Assembly (NCBI RefSeq): GCF_000143415.4 | Contig: NW_003314328.1 | Coordinates: 1,020,774-1,081,329, forward strand | Source: Selaginella moellendorffii | Lineage: Eukaryota > Streptophyta > Lycopodiopsida > Selaginellales > Selaginellaceae | Length of the DNA stretch: 60,556 nucleotides | Reading direction: 5' to 3' | In this document: positions 1 through 12,053 of the stretch, piece by piece | Layout: each line of letters starts with the position of its first letter | Position numbering within the stretch: position 1 is the first letter of the stretch | The notes under the pieces: model-generated | What the model was told of the DNA's origin: nothing | Databases searched by the model: none | The model's input: the letters and a program-made list of their open reading frames with translations, nothing else | Made by a program: the position numbers and the translations under genes

Positions 1-99
1 CTTAGATGATGATTGATCTATGACATCACTAGAGTGTAAACACATTTTAAACTTGCTCACATGGAATGTTAAATAAGTCTTCGAACTTATTAATAAGAT

Positions 100-345
100 C
101 CCCCACACATTACAAAATTGTCCAAGACCTACAATACCATGGAGACAACTTAGCATTACCACCTTCTTTCAGAGACTATTGTGCATATGACAGCTTAAGA
201 AAAACCTTGTTACCAACTAAGTAATTTTGATAACAACAATGCTTATTAGCCAATCTCTTATCTTTTTCTTGAACTTGTCTTATGTTTAACTTTAATAACT
301 CAAACTTATCTTGTATATCCTCTAGGAAATCACAAGCATGAGGTA
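100..345 (-). mobile_element. Decayed Ty3/gypsy integrase C-terminal fragment
   Basis: Read on the minus strand, this stretch gives about 80 codons resembling the tail of Ty3/gypsy integrases: a helical lead-in (RQVQEKDKRLANK) followed by LVGNKVFLKLS and NAKLSPWY, which match the usual VGDKVFLKVS and GKLSPRY signature of the GPY/F module. An in-frame TAG lies between the two motifs and no flanking long ORF survives, so this is a relic. It points leftwards out of the window. The rest of the first 540 bases is AT-rich with no gene that I can see. Confidence 0.6.
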
Positions 346-549
346 TTTGAATCAGGCAAACCTCTCTAATGTTTGCTTCTTCTCAACACTACCTGAATCC
401 AATACAGAAAAGGAAACGACAAGTAAAAAATCCAACCAACCATAAAAGATGAACAGTTAACATCTGAAGATGAGAGCATAGATGGATTTGGGACCTACAT
501 CACAGCCAGTTTGAATTTTGTCCATGCCACAAGCCAAATAGGTGCTCAG

Positions 550-2850
550 TTACCGGGCCCCGCTGAGCTCGCTTAACTGCAAAATAAAATTAGCAGCTAG
601 AACTTAGGAGAAGCTACTTACGAGTGGGGTATCGGAGTTTCTTAGCGCTGTAGAACTATCTGAAGATCCAGCTTCGTCCCGGCTAGCTTGGGCCGGGAGC
701 AGCTGGAACAGCTCTTCCAGCTTCCTAGCAACAAAGCTCATGCTCGGGCGATCTCTCCCCCGTGGCTTCGTGCAGTCGAGTGCCAGCTGCAGAATCTGTT
801 GCAACAAGCCGCTTCCGCAACTCGTGAAGTCGTACCGGACAGAAAGGTCAGCCACAGCATCAGAAGCTCGATTTTCCTCCACAAGGTTAGACACCCAAGA
901 AACAATGCCTTCTTGCTCCAAACCCTGCTCCTTGATGACAATCTTGCGATCGGTGATAAGCTCCAGCAGCACGACACCGAAGCTATAGACATCGCTCTTG
1001 CTGGTCAGCTGCAGAGTCTGGAAGTACTCTGGATCGAGGTAACCTGGAGTTCCCACAACTGTCACGTTGCTGAGATGAGTTTGACCTGGAACGGGGCCAA
1101 AGAGCGAGAGCCCAAAGTCGGAGACGTGAGCATTCCACTGGCCGTCGAGTAGTACATTTGCAGTCTTAATGTCTCTGTGGATAATCGACGGATTCGAGTA
1201 CTCGTGAAGGTACTCTATACCCCGAGCAGCCTGCAGTGCGATTCTCACTCGACGGACGGCACGCAACTTTAAGTCCAGCTTCTTGAAGAGGCAGTCGTAG
1301 AGAGAGCCATTCTCCATGAACTCAAAAACCAGGAGCCGCTCAGCTTTGCAGTAGCCAACCAAGTTGACGAGGTTGACGTGATTGATTCTCCCAAGCAGCT
1401 CCAGCTCCTTGTCAAACGTGGAACCCGTTCCTGGACTAGCAGCCCTTTTGATGGCTACAACTTGACCGTTTGAAAGTATACCCTTGTACACCACTCCAAA
1501 TGCGCCTCTTCCAAGGATCATATCTTCCCCGTAGTTTCGAGTGGCAACCTGGAGCTCGACACTTGAAAATGCTACGACTCTGTTTGCAAGGTCGTCCCAC
1601 CTGTCGTCTCCACGGGTGGATGCACCAGCCGCACGTCTCCGGCATATGTATCCGGCAACACCTGCTATGGCTGCAACAGCTGCTAAGCCCCCAAGTACAC
1701 CGCCAACTATCCCCACGATGTTCGGACCTGTCTGCTTGTTACCTGTCTTCGAGGGAGATACCACAGTGTTGACTGCATCACACACCCTGTCGCTGGTTTT
1801 GTTGCAAGGGGCAATTTCTGTTTGTCCACTCTCAGTGCATGGACCTTGAGAGCAAGCAAGACACACAGTCTCCTCGTTTGACGTGCAAACACCTGTATTG
1901 TCCACATACTCTTTGCTGTTGCAAGATAGGGAACATAAGCCTCTGTTTGTCTTGACGCTGTCCAGAGTACCAGTGTAGGATCCCCAGCAACGAATAGCTC
2001 CTCCATCCATAGTGACTCCACAGGTGTACCAATCTCCAGCTGCAATGCTTGAGAATGCAGTGCCATTCGGGACTTGCAGCTGTAATTTGGAATTATCACC
2101 CCAACATCTCGCTTCATGCGTGTCTTCTGTCAAGCCGCATGTGTGAAACAATCCCCCGCTGATAGCTTGAAACTTCACTCCATCCGGAGGCTCGCACTGC
2201 TTGTGAGTGTTCTGACCCCAGCATAGCGTCTTCTTTGTACCTCGCTCAATGCCACATACGTGAGCCCTGCCTGCATATATATTCTCGAACGTTGATCCCG
2301 GATCACGAACAGTTACATTCGATGATGTTATCTGGCCCCAGCATGTTGCCTTGGAACTGGACCTGCTCAGGCCGCAAGTGAAGTAATCACCTGCGGTGAC
2401 TTTCCAGAAGTCCTGGTAAGGCGGAGGCTGGCTTTGGCCGAACGCATTGTTCCCCCAGCAGTGCACCAGATCGGAACCGAGCTTGACTGCACAGGCATGC
2501 CACCCACCTGAATTTAAATCCGCGTACCCCACATTCCTGTACTCTTCGCTCACGTTCAGGCCCCAGCAAATCGGGAAATGCGTCTGCTGCTGCAAGCCGC
2601 AGGTGAAGTAACCCCCTCCCGATAACGCGTAGAATGAGATGTCTGAAGGTGGCTCACTCACGATTGGCGACCAATGGGAAGAGCAGACTGCCGTGAGTCT
2701 TGGCAGCTGGAGGCTACAGACAGAGTAGTCGCCAACTGAGACAACTGTGCTAACCCACATGGCTGAAAGAGTGCTCATGTACCCAACTGCGGAGACAAGC
2801 TGGAGGTGGGTGACTCCGAGGAGCACGAGTGAGAATCGAAATCGCTCCAT
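550..2850 (-). CDS. CRINKLY4-type receptor-like serine/threonine kinase
   Basis: Plasma-membrane receptor kinase of the CR4/ACR4/CCR family, which in flowering plants controls epidermal and cell-fate signalling. The start at 2850 is the first in-frame ATG and opens a signal peptide (MERFRFSLVLLG). Then come seven crinkly (RCC1-like) repeats, six with a clear CWG motif; a TNFR-like cysteine-rich stretch (about residues 280-335); a transmembrane helix (about 353-377) ending in CRRR; and a complete kinase with glycine loop GRGAFGVVYKG, lysine VAIK, HRDIKTANVLLD, DFGLS and GTPGYLDPEY. The ORF runs on to 604, but a strong donor (GTAAGT) sits at 621-616 and an acceptor at 577. Splicing this 45-nt intron replaces a VSSFS end with LSELSGAR and a stop at 552-550. 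My model is 2850..622 joined to 576..550, 751 aa. Intact. Confidence 0.93.
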
Positions 2851-2959
2851 GACCAGTGTTAGGGTCAGGCCGAGGAGTGGATGATCGGGGCAGAGGTCAT
2901 TCTGGGAGTTTGATTTGAGCAACTCGATTTCTGGGTAATGCAGTGACTAAGGATTGTTA

Positions 2960-4755
2960 AGCTTTCTCAGAAAAAATATATATATATATATTTATGGTGA
3001 AAATAGCCAAACGCGTTTTCAAACGTCCTCAGGAAACTTCGTCATGAAACCAGGTCAAGACTGGCACATTGACATAACTGACTGACTGACTGATACTTCG
3101 AAAGCAAAAGTCTATCAAAGATAAACATTTTCCCACTTAGTTTCCTGATAGTTTTGTACAGGGTGCAGCATGAAAGCAGAACATAACAGAACAGAAACAG
3201 CGGTAATGGCCAGAGCTTCACTTTTAGGCTGGAAATATGCCTGTGCTTCACTTGGACAACTCATCCTTCCTGTTGCTTTTTGAAGTAACTTAGCTATTTG
3301 CTTATTAATTATTAACCTTGGGTCCTTGACAAGCTTTTGACTTGACTAAATAAATAAGCCTCCCTGTTTCGATTGCCGCTTGCTATCCTTGCTCAAATCC
3401 TTCATTGGGACGTAAGGAGTCCGAGATATACTGGTTGTCCAATTTCTCTGTCCGGGTTCCACGTTTCTGTGTATATCCGTATTCACCGCCCTCATCACAG
3501 CCGTAGCGCTATTCCAGTCCGGCTATTCTCAAGACGTCGGACAAACTCAGCATGCAATCATGAACTCCGACCAACTAGCAAAAGAGCGTTAGCGAGGATG
3601 GTACCATCGACTGGCGCAATGGACCTATCGACTTGGTGTTAATTTTGCTCACATCCTGGATAGCACCACAGGGTTCCAAAACGGGTGGATGCAGACCGCC
3701 ACTGCTAAACACCCGCAGACAAAATTTACTATCTACTCCAGGGCGCTCAACTCTCGTTTGGAACTGGGACAACAAATTTATTTGCACTGCACTCCTACAG
3801 CACGATGCGACACAGCACAATGAATCAGGACCGGCCCCCACAAATTGCACGTAGAAGTTGGCCGATGGACAATCCCAAAGACACCTAGAGAACAGCGAAC
3901 ATGCCTGCTGTCTGAACTACAGGTTGAAGATCTGCAGCATTTCGTCCAGCTCTGTTCAGCTTATGGCTTCATCCGTCGACTCGTTCCACAACTCAATTGG
4001 GAGACAAACTCACTTGAGCAGATCATGGGCACACCAGAACTAACAATTTATATACAAGCTTACCTCCGTGATTGAACAACGCCCTGACTTCCCCTTCCTC
4101 CTCACGACACCAGCAGCCCACAGATAAGTATTCGTCCCACGCTCTCACAGGGGGCGCTCCCGGACGCAAAACAGGTTGTTGTTGTTGATGCATTCTGGTT
4201 GTGGTGCGTGTCATCCATGTTTGAAGTGCTTGGACTGTCCACTCTTCCTTGTACGCCGGGTGTTGGAGAATCTCCACTGAGGCCGAAGGCTGTAGTCCAG
4301 TACGACGACATCAGCAATTACGCTGCTCATATAGCTTCTGCCAAAGAAATGGCCTTCGCTTACTCAGGAAGAGCTGAAAACGATGACTGATGACGAGAAG
4401 AGTAGCACAGAAGTGATGTTTGCAACAATAGTTGGCGCTGATATCGACACTGTCATCAGTAGTGCAGGGATGGAATTTCAGGAGAGAGTAACTTCCAAAA
4501 ACAGCCAAGACAGAGTCTCATGTAGGAAAGAAGAAAACAAGAGGAGCCGGAGCATGTCTTATGGTGGTGAGAATTCTTCAAAACTAAAGCAAAGGCAAGT
4601 ACTTCTTTTATACTCCTTGTTATGTAAGTTTTTTATAAAAGACTTTCTCATGATAAAAAATCTTCAACACAGGAGCAAAGATATAACATTACTTCAAATG
4701 CTGAAATGCCACTTGACACTTCTCATTTCAACCATGAATATTGGCATATTTTAAT
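2960..4755. other. No confident gene; scattered short open stretches
   Basis: A (TA)n run lies near 2978-2992, in the likely promoter of the receptor kinase. On the plus strand several open stretches (3845-4075, 4199-4390, 4383-4754) follow one another in different frames, the last with Ser/Lys/Glu-rich content and a possible donor after codon 71. They may be fragments of one broken gene, but I recognise no family and splice signals do not join them convincingly. Confidence 0.3.
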
Positions 4756-5034
4756 GTGTTTTAGAGAAGATCAATCAAAGGAACAGTTATCTCTAAAAAG
4801 TCCATAAATTAATGAAAAACTCCAACTGTACCAAGGAAATTATGAAGACCATGCACTAGACTAATTAACCATAACCTAGATCTTTATGGGATCAACTCTC
4901 ACGATTTAAGATATCCAATCTCTTCTAAAAAAACTTCATACTTGGATAACTTGAAGTAAAGCTTGTTTTCCCTTAAAAGTTGCAAAACATTTTACACATA
5001 CATCTTATATTCCTCTATTAAAAACTTGTAGTGA

Positions 5035-5485
5035 CTTATTCTTATCCAGAATGTAGTCTTTGAAACACCCTCTAGCTTGACATAAATTTGATGATACCCT
5101 TACCTCAAATCAATTTTTATAAAATATTCAACACCACAGAGATAATCGAGCAAATCATCGATACAAGGGATTGAAAAAATATTCTTCAGTGTCATATTAT
5201 TTAATCCTTTGTAGTTCATAGAGACTTTCTTTTTGATCATCACCACTAGAGTTGCTTATCTATAACTGCCCTTTTTAAAGGTACTCAACAAACTATCTAT
5301 TAATCTCTTCATCTTCAATGGGATTAGTATGAATCGGTTGTTAATGATAAATAGTAACTTTAGGAACAAAGTCAATCTCATATTGAATCTCACATTCTGG
5401 GGGCAAACTATCAAGCAACACATCTAGAAATATATCATAAAACTCCTTTTGAATGTAATTTATACAAGCCTTATGTCTACAAATA
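5035..5485 (-). mobile_element. Decayed Ty3/gypsy reverse transcriptase fragment
   Basis: On the minus strand, translation with several stops gives VVMIKKK, MNYKGLNN, FSIPCIDDLLD, FIKIDLR and GYHQIYV in order. These match the conserved N-terminal half of gypsy reverse transcriptase (VVMVKKKDG, VDYRALN, PIPRIDDLLD, FSKIDLRSGYHQI). Upstream (5290-5480) a SLPPECEIQYEIDF segment matches the LPPERDIEHAIEL linker before RT. There are no intact frames. It has the same orientation as the integrase tail at 100-345, so both could come from one element, but about 4.7 kb containing the receptor kinase separates them. Confidence 0.65.
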
Positions 5486-5489
5486 TACT

Positions 5490-7350
5490 CTAAATTAAAC
5501 ATGATCATATTAGAAAGAAATGGGAAAAAAAACTAGCTATCTTATGTATGCAATTCACCAACTCTAAAGTATAAATGAATAGAATATCACTATTGTCTAT
5601 CCTGACAATCTCTTTTATAGTACTACCAACTTTGATATCAATGAAAAGAATAAGGAGTGAACCCTAGACCTTTCTTGACCTTTTGTTGCACATCCACGAA
5701 GTTCAAACCTTTGATGAAACATTACACCTTTAGTAGCTCATGGAAAGATTCTAGAAGTAAATGCATAATTGTAAAATTTTAAACACTATGCTTGAATTTT
5801 GAGGATTTCTTGAGTTTTCTTCATTTTTAGGGTAAGAATAGTTGTTTTCTTCTCTTCATATCTGGATTGTTAATTAATTTTGGCAATGAAGCAAATAGCT
5901 TTGTAAATCTTGCTGACCACTTCATTCTAGCATAAAAAAAATTTTAATTCCATGCTTGGAGTGTAGTATGCAAACAAGTTTTCTTCATCTCATATATAAT
6001 AATTATTTCAGAAGCCTGATGCATAATGGAAATTCCCTAATTTTTATTTTTTTTCTTTCTCTAGAGTCATTATATTCGCAATCAATTGATTTACAATGTT
6101 TTTCTCTTGTGCTCTTTTATTTGAAGCATTAAAGAAGTTTCGGGCATTCTTGCATGAATCTGAGCAACACAAGTTGATCTTTCTTTACACAGTTGAATAG
6201 ATCTTGGATAGGGATTTTTATCAAATAAAAATTTAGGAGCTTGTAGCCTGAGATCTTCACTCAAATATATGTTTATTATTTTTAGTGAGGGTTTTGAGTG
6301 CGTTTGAGTGAGATTTTTAGGTTTTATATTTTTTACAAGATTGTTATACATGTTTCTAGCTTTGTAATAAGTCTAGTTTCATGATTTTTTGAGCTTTCTA
6401 TAAGACTTTTAAGGGTTTTTATTTTGAGCCTTGTATCATTGAATGAATGAGAATTTTTTCAAAGGTTAAAGATTTTTCTTGATGTTTTATCCTTTGCATC
6501 ATCTCATGGTTCTTTTTATTGACTTGGAGTGTGTCTAATTTCTTATCTTTCATGTTTAGTTCTTTGATTGAGAGACTTTTATTTGAGTGGAGAGCGAGAT
6601 TTAGTATATAATGAGTGCACAAAAGGCTAGAGTGTTATAGAGAGTGATTCCAGAATTTTTAAGTGATTGGCAAATAAAACCTTGTGATTTGAGCTTTTCA
6701 AACTCTTGATTAACATTGCAATAAGTACATAGTTTTTGCATTTGGCACATCTCAAAGATTTGATGCTCATTTGTATATGCCGTTCAAGTGTTGCTATTAT
6801 ATATATTCCTCTTACACACCCATGACTCAAAGGAAGGTTTTCAAGGCTTAAACACAAATTTAACTACTATATAGCACTATCTACAAATAAGTCTTTATCA
6901 TCCACAATAGATTTCAGAGAGGAGAGCAAACAAAACATTGCACTAATGGCGCTAGGCATCCACTTTCTTTATAGAGCAATGGACCTCCCAGAGTTCTATC
7001 CCATATCAAACTCATGGTCATGTTAACTAGTTTCGAAGCTATTTGAGGTACAACCAAATCATTTAAGATGCTATTCCAAAAATTATTTTTAAGATCCTTG
7101 AAGGCAAATGTAATAGATTGGGCATTTTCCTTGCTTCCAAATAAGTGACGATCATTATTAATGATACAAGTTCCTTAAGTAGTTTAGAATGGAGAAAATT
7201 GACTTGGAGTTGTTTTCATTTTAGCAAATAGTGCAAGAGAGTGTGGTGACTACACTATCCAATTCAAGAAGCATTGATGTGTGTGTTTGCTATAAAGGCT
7301 GATTACAAATGAGAAGCCTGTAGTGTCAACATTTGTCTAAAGACTCAAGT
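5490..7350. other. AT-rich intergenic sequence, no gene seen
   Basis: Low-complexity AT-rich DNA with only short ORFs on either strand. No family signature, splice-joined frame or RNA gene could be supported. Confidence 0.5.
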
Positions 7351-7355
7351 TTGGA

Positions 7356-8637
7356 GTGCAACATAAAACTTGTGAAGTATCATTTGACCACACATTAGAG
7401 GTGGAGAAGTACATGCTCTTTGAGCTTGGCATGCACCATGACATCCACTCTCATGCAGGCTTCCAAGCCCCAGTGTGTGCCATTGCCCAACCAACACACA
7501 TCATTGAGGACAAAATGTTGGCAGCAATTGAGTTGGCACTCAACAAGCTAAAGGAGTACCAAACACTTGTGTAGTAGTAGGCCCAATAGCAAGAGAAGCT
7601 TGTGGAGGAGCTGCAAGCACTTAGGATTCAAACTGAAACTTGATGTTATTGTTAGTAATATGAAGAATGCAAAGTTGATACACATAACATTGCAAAGTGT
7701 TGGAATCTCTATTCGAAACTTTGACCTCAATATGTCCAACAACAGCCTTCTGTGGATAATAGTTTGTTGGCACCATCATTAGTTGGGTACCAGCAATTAC
7801 TTAACTAGAGAGCTATCAAAGGCACCATCAGCAAATGATTATAGCAAGTTCCCAGTGAACACCATCCATGTGGGTGAGTGACAGCCAAGGTCTCCACACA
7901 AAATTAAAGAAAGTAGCAAACTGCTATTGAAGAGCTAGACCTTCAATGCTTCAGCCCTAGCAAGTTTTTCTCCTCCATCTCTCACTTTCCATAAATAGTA
8001 TTTGGGACCGAAATAAGACCAACACAACTTTTTGAAGGCATTTACAACAACATATGCATCCTCACTTATATCTCAAGATTTGGCATCTGCATGCACTCCA
8101 AACTTAACCAGTATGCCACTAAGAGGGGCCTCCATGATAACAAGTGGCTGCCCAAGCACTCTCATCAATCAAGTCTTAGCAACACTAGTTACAACAATCA
8201 TTAATGCACTTTATCACCAGTTTTTTGGATTTTGGCAGCAACTTGAGACTTCAGTGAGTGGTCTCAATGGTGTGGCTTTGTCTTTAACCCTAGACATAGC
8301 TCTCATTTCAATTATCAATGCTAGAGTTGCCCTTGATCTAGCATTCATTGTCTTGACAACAATTGCAAGCATCAATGTGGAGGCTCTTGTTGACTCAGGC
8401 TCCACCACCAACATCCTCTCTTTGACAATGGCTCAGCAAGCAAGTCTCCAAATCAAGGAGTACTCAAAAGTTATATTGAAGACCTTTTTCAATCACACTG
8501 TCACTCTAGTGGGGATTTGTTGTGGCACTACCTATTTAGTTCATGGCCACAAGTCTGCAATCACCTTTTTTATTGTGGACTATGTTGCTTTGGGAGCATC
8601 TTCACATGTGCTACCAATGATCCTCAACTGGCCATAG
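7356..8637 (+). mobile_element. Decayed Ty3/gypsy gag-protease fragment
   Basis: The 3' part (8032-8637, 201 codons open) carries the retropepsin signature VEALVDSGSTTNILS at about residue 121, the aspartic-protease active site typical of gypsy elements, and ends near a degenerate form of the usual ILGMPWL strand. The 5' part (7356-7574) is a short open stretch that could be a gag remnant. Frames are broken between the two, and no reverse transcriptase follows in frame. This relic is on the opposite strand to the RT fragment at 5.0-5.5 kb. Confidence 0.6.
7979..8025 (+). repeat. Fragment matching the LTR of the nested element at 47.8-55.1 kb
   Basis: The stretch from cactttccataaatag through atttgggaccgaa to accaacacaa is nearly identical over about 45 bases to 48593-48638 and 54694-54739 inside the 1.1-kb LTRs. 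I count about four substitutions. It is the only part of that LTR I can recognise here. Confidence 0.6.
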
Positions 8638-8639
8638 CT

Positions 8640-10800
8640 AAATGCAACTCCATGCTCCTTTGACTTGAGTATAGCCAAATGTAGATTAAATAAGGTAGTG
8701 ACCAAGTGACCATTTAAAGGGATAAGTTATGGAATTTTAAATGACACTAGCTAGACCAGAGTTTCCATCTGAGCCAGCAAGTCCCAACAGTGATACCTTG
8801 TTAGAATTTGAGATGCTAAAGTGCAACATGATCGGCCTTTTTTATACCATTTATACAGTCTCACCCTTTGACTATGTGACCAATCACACTTGCTCAGGCT
8901 CCAGCAAACACGAGATCTAGTCAAGATTTTATATGTTCCTCAAATACCCAAGAAAGAGGAGGAGAGCAAAAATGCAATGGCGTCTTTGGGGAGTAACTTT
9001 TCTACCTCAGGTTAGGGTGGGGTAACTTTTCTACCGCAGGTTAGGGTGGGGTGACATAGCAGAACACTCTACAATCTCCCTTCATGCAACTAGAGGTGTT
9101 GGATGTAATTCTTCCTAGCTCTCACTTGCTATCTTTCATTGAGACTCATAATGCCAACTTGAGTGTGCCCTTGGGAGTAGAGGAGGCACCTCTTGAGCAT
9201 ATGAAGAGTCAGGACCAGCCCATAGATGAACCATGGCCACTAGACAAGATCCCTACTCTTTAACATGAGAAAGCATTGTAAGAATTTGCATTGGTGATGG
9301 AGTTTGAGTTTAGGAGAGGGATAGTTATCTTCAAGATTATATCCACCATTCTCTCTATGATGTTGTATTTATCTTGCCTCTACAGGAAATCCTCCAAGGC
9401 ACATGAACTTTATCGTGTGACACATCATCAATGATTTAGAGACTGTTTTCAATTGCGACACCTTCTTTAGACTTTCTAGAGGCCTCTTCTGGGGCTCTCA
9501 ACACTCACATGGAGCAGCCAAATGAGACCCATTCATACGTGAAGCTCCTATAATCACTACTTGCAAAAGGTGGTAACAGTGGCAGATTCATTCTTATAAT
9601 AGCTTGGTTTTCTTCTCCAGCTTTCCAGCACCCAAAGGTCATTGGAATAACAAGATCCCAGTCGAAGCATCACTCAATGAGATCATGGGATCTTTTGTGG
9701 CCAACACCATGGAACTCGTCCACCAGATTCATGATGACTTAGGCCACATTTTAAACTTTAGAGACACACTGTCCCAGTATGCAAGAGCTCTAGACCTTAT
9801 AACACAAACAGAGTTCCAAGCTTTCATTCAAGGTCATAGTGATCCACCTTGACACATTGATGTGACATCCAGCTTTAGAGGCTGACACAACTAGCTTCAC
9901 TGACATTTTTAGCTTCCTTCAAGATGCTCTTCATCCACTTGAAATATGTTACAGCATAGTGACATTCAACATCTCTTGGCATCATCACCACGAAAATCTC
10001 TCACAATGACTTCTTTTCCTCTTCTTTTTTATCTTTTCTTTGCTTTCACTCTTTTCTAGTCTTTCCAAGACTTGTATCCTTGTGGTAGCAACCTCAGATT
10101 TGGATTTCAGTTTTGAGGTGGCATCAACTCTGAATGTTTAGGAGCTCATTCATTTCTTGGCTTTTCTCCCATAGTTTCCAAAATCTTCTCTACATCAGAT
10201 CTATCCACATATTATTACCATCATTCTTAGTCACTTGCAATCATCATTTGATTATTCTAATTCACTACACCTTTGTCCATCACTCACTACATTTGTCTAG
10301 CAAGAGCTTACAATATAAAAAGAAGTTATATGTCCAACCTTCATGAGCAAATAAGATTGATTGGTATATGATTTCACTATATATACTAAGTTAGTTTGCT
10401 GAAGCTAATTTACTTATATTGGCTCAAACTTCAAGATTAATATAATAGATAATATCATAAGGTTTAATCTTTATCATGGTAAGAATTTATATAAATATAC
10501 AATAGAATTTTACTTGAATGACACTGAAAATCTTACATAATGCCTTACCCAATCGCAACTAATCGCATTTATTTATCAATATACATATTAGAAGCTGTTT
10601 CAAAGTTTGAAAATTTAAAATTTTTATTTGAAACTACAATGTGAAATTATAATTTATAGTAGTAGTATCACATAGTATTCAAATTTACAAAGGTATTAAA
10701 GCACTCTACTAATGCATACACGTATGCTTTTACATATCTAAATACAGATCCCAAAAACGTGCACATTCTGGACCGCACCACAATCTCGCATAAGCTTGCT
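8640..10800. other. Decayed repeat DNA and AT-rich intergenic sequence
   Basis: An 82-codon open stretch at 9604-9852 (plus) may belong to the same relic as the protease at 8.0-8.6 kb, but it shows no family motif. From about 10350 to 10750 the sequence is strongly AT-rich with no coding signal, and it leads into the promoter of the coiled-coil gene at 10830. Confidence 0.4.
8993..9050 (+). repeat. Two-copy 29-bp tandem repeat
   Basis: Two directly adjacent 29-base units (8993-9021 and 9022-9050) beginning gtaacttttctacc and ending ggttagggtggg differ at one base. It lies in decayed retroelement DNA. Confidence 0.8.
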
Positions 10801-10829
10801 AGGGCTCGATCAATCGATCATCTGCCGCG

Positions 10830-11775
10830 ATGGATCTCAAATGGGATCAAGGATTTTGGGGCAGCTTCGCCAAGAGAGCCAAGGAGGCACTTTATGAATC
10901 TGGCGGTGCGGCTGCATCGAGGCCACAGGTAAAGCCAATTCGCAAAGATCTTTCTAAATTCTATTGTGATCCGAGGCAGGACGAGCAATCCTCTACCCCG
11001 CAAGCACAAGCTCCTGGTTTGCAAAAAGGGTTTGACGTGATCGCTACTTCACTGTCGCGGATCGGTGATACGCTTGGAAACGCTATAGAGGTATGCGTAG
11101 TGGAATCGAGGTAGAAAAGATTAAATTTGTGACACAGGGAAGCTTGAATGTTCTCGCTCCAGAACCGAAGCACAACGTTAAGTCAAAGACCGCATTGCTC
11201 AAAGAGGAAGCGGAGATCGTCCTCACAAAACCGAATGTGGACGATCAAACTCAACTCAAAGCTTCTCGGGACGTAAGCCCATCACTTCTTTTCTTTCGAG
11301 CTACTCTCCAAATCTTTCTCGATCCAGGTTGCGATGGCGATGGCATCCAAAGTAAAGCTCCTCGTCCGCGAGCTCAAGACCGTGAAGAAGAACCTCGCGG
11401 ATATGAGAGATCGATGCTCGCAGCTCGAGCAAGAGAACCAGCGCCTTCGAGACAGTGTGGAGAAGGGCCCAAGGAGCGAAGACGACGATTTGGTACGTAA
11501 GATCAATCGCTCTAGACTAGATCACTTGAAACAGAGCTTTCTTCTCTTTGATCATCGCTTGGAGAACTTACATGCTGCTTCTTTCCCAGGTGAGAAAGCA
11601 GCTCGAGGCGCTTGTCGCCGAGAAATCGCGACTCTCCCAGCAAAACGCAAACTACGCTCGAGAGAACCAATTCTTGCACGAAGTGATCGAATACCATCGA
11701 TTGACAATGGAAGATGTGAGCTTGCTGGACGAGAGAATCGAAGAAATGGCCGAGACAATGCAAGAAAATGGATGA
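10830..11775 (+). CDS. Small plant coiled-coil protein (4 exons)
   Basis: The model is 10830..11090, 11138..11272, 11328..11492, 11590..11775, giving 248 aa. All junctions are GT-AG, phase 0, with introns of 47, 55 and 97 nt. Residues 1-90 are acidic/basic and start [13 protein letters not shown]. From about residue 134 on, the chain is a heptad-rich coiled coil ([59 protein letters not shown]). Plant genomes carry similar proteins, often labelled tropomyosin-like; I recall no established function. No signal peptide or membrane segment is seen. It is intact and probably expressed. The start is the only upstream ATG in frame, 30 nt after a GATCAATCGATC-rich leader. Confidence 0.82.
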
Positions 11776-12053
11776 TATGAATGATACACAGTTTCCATAT
11801 CCATTCCTTGTGTGTAAAATTCTCCTACCAAAAAGTTTTCATTTGCTAGCATATTCGCTGTTGGGATTCCCTTCCTTCCTCGAAGAAGACGTCGTCTACC
11901 TAGGCGTGATGGGGTGCGTGTAATTCTTTTTTCTAGGTAAGGGAGCGCTAGGGTTTGTGGCGAGAGAGGAAGCACCAAGGCGCTGGATCGGCGCTGCGGC
12001 ACAGACGGTATGACATTCTAGTCCATCAGGCAGTGCTATCGATCGAGGCGACC

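Noticed and set aside
8993-9050. Short direct repeats as a CRISPR-like or regulatory array
   Set aside because: Only two touching units without spacers in nuclear repeat DNA; a simple tandem duplication.
11955-12053. Upstream extension of the RING gene start
   Set aside because: The frame is open but has no ATG; 12054 is the first ATG and gives a sensible N-terminus.
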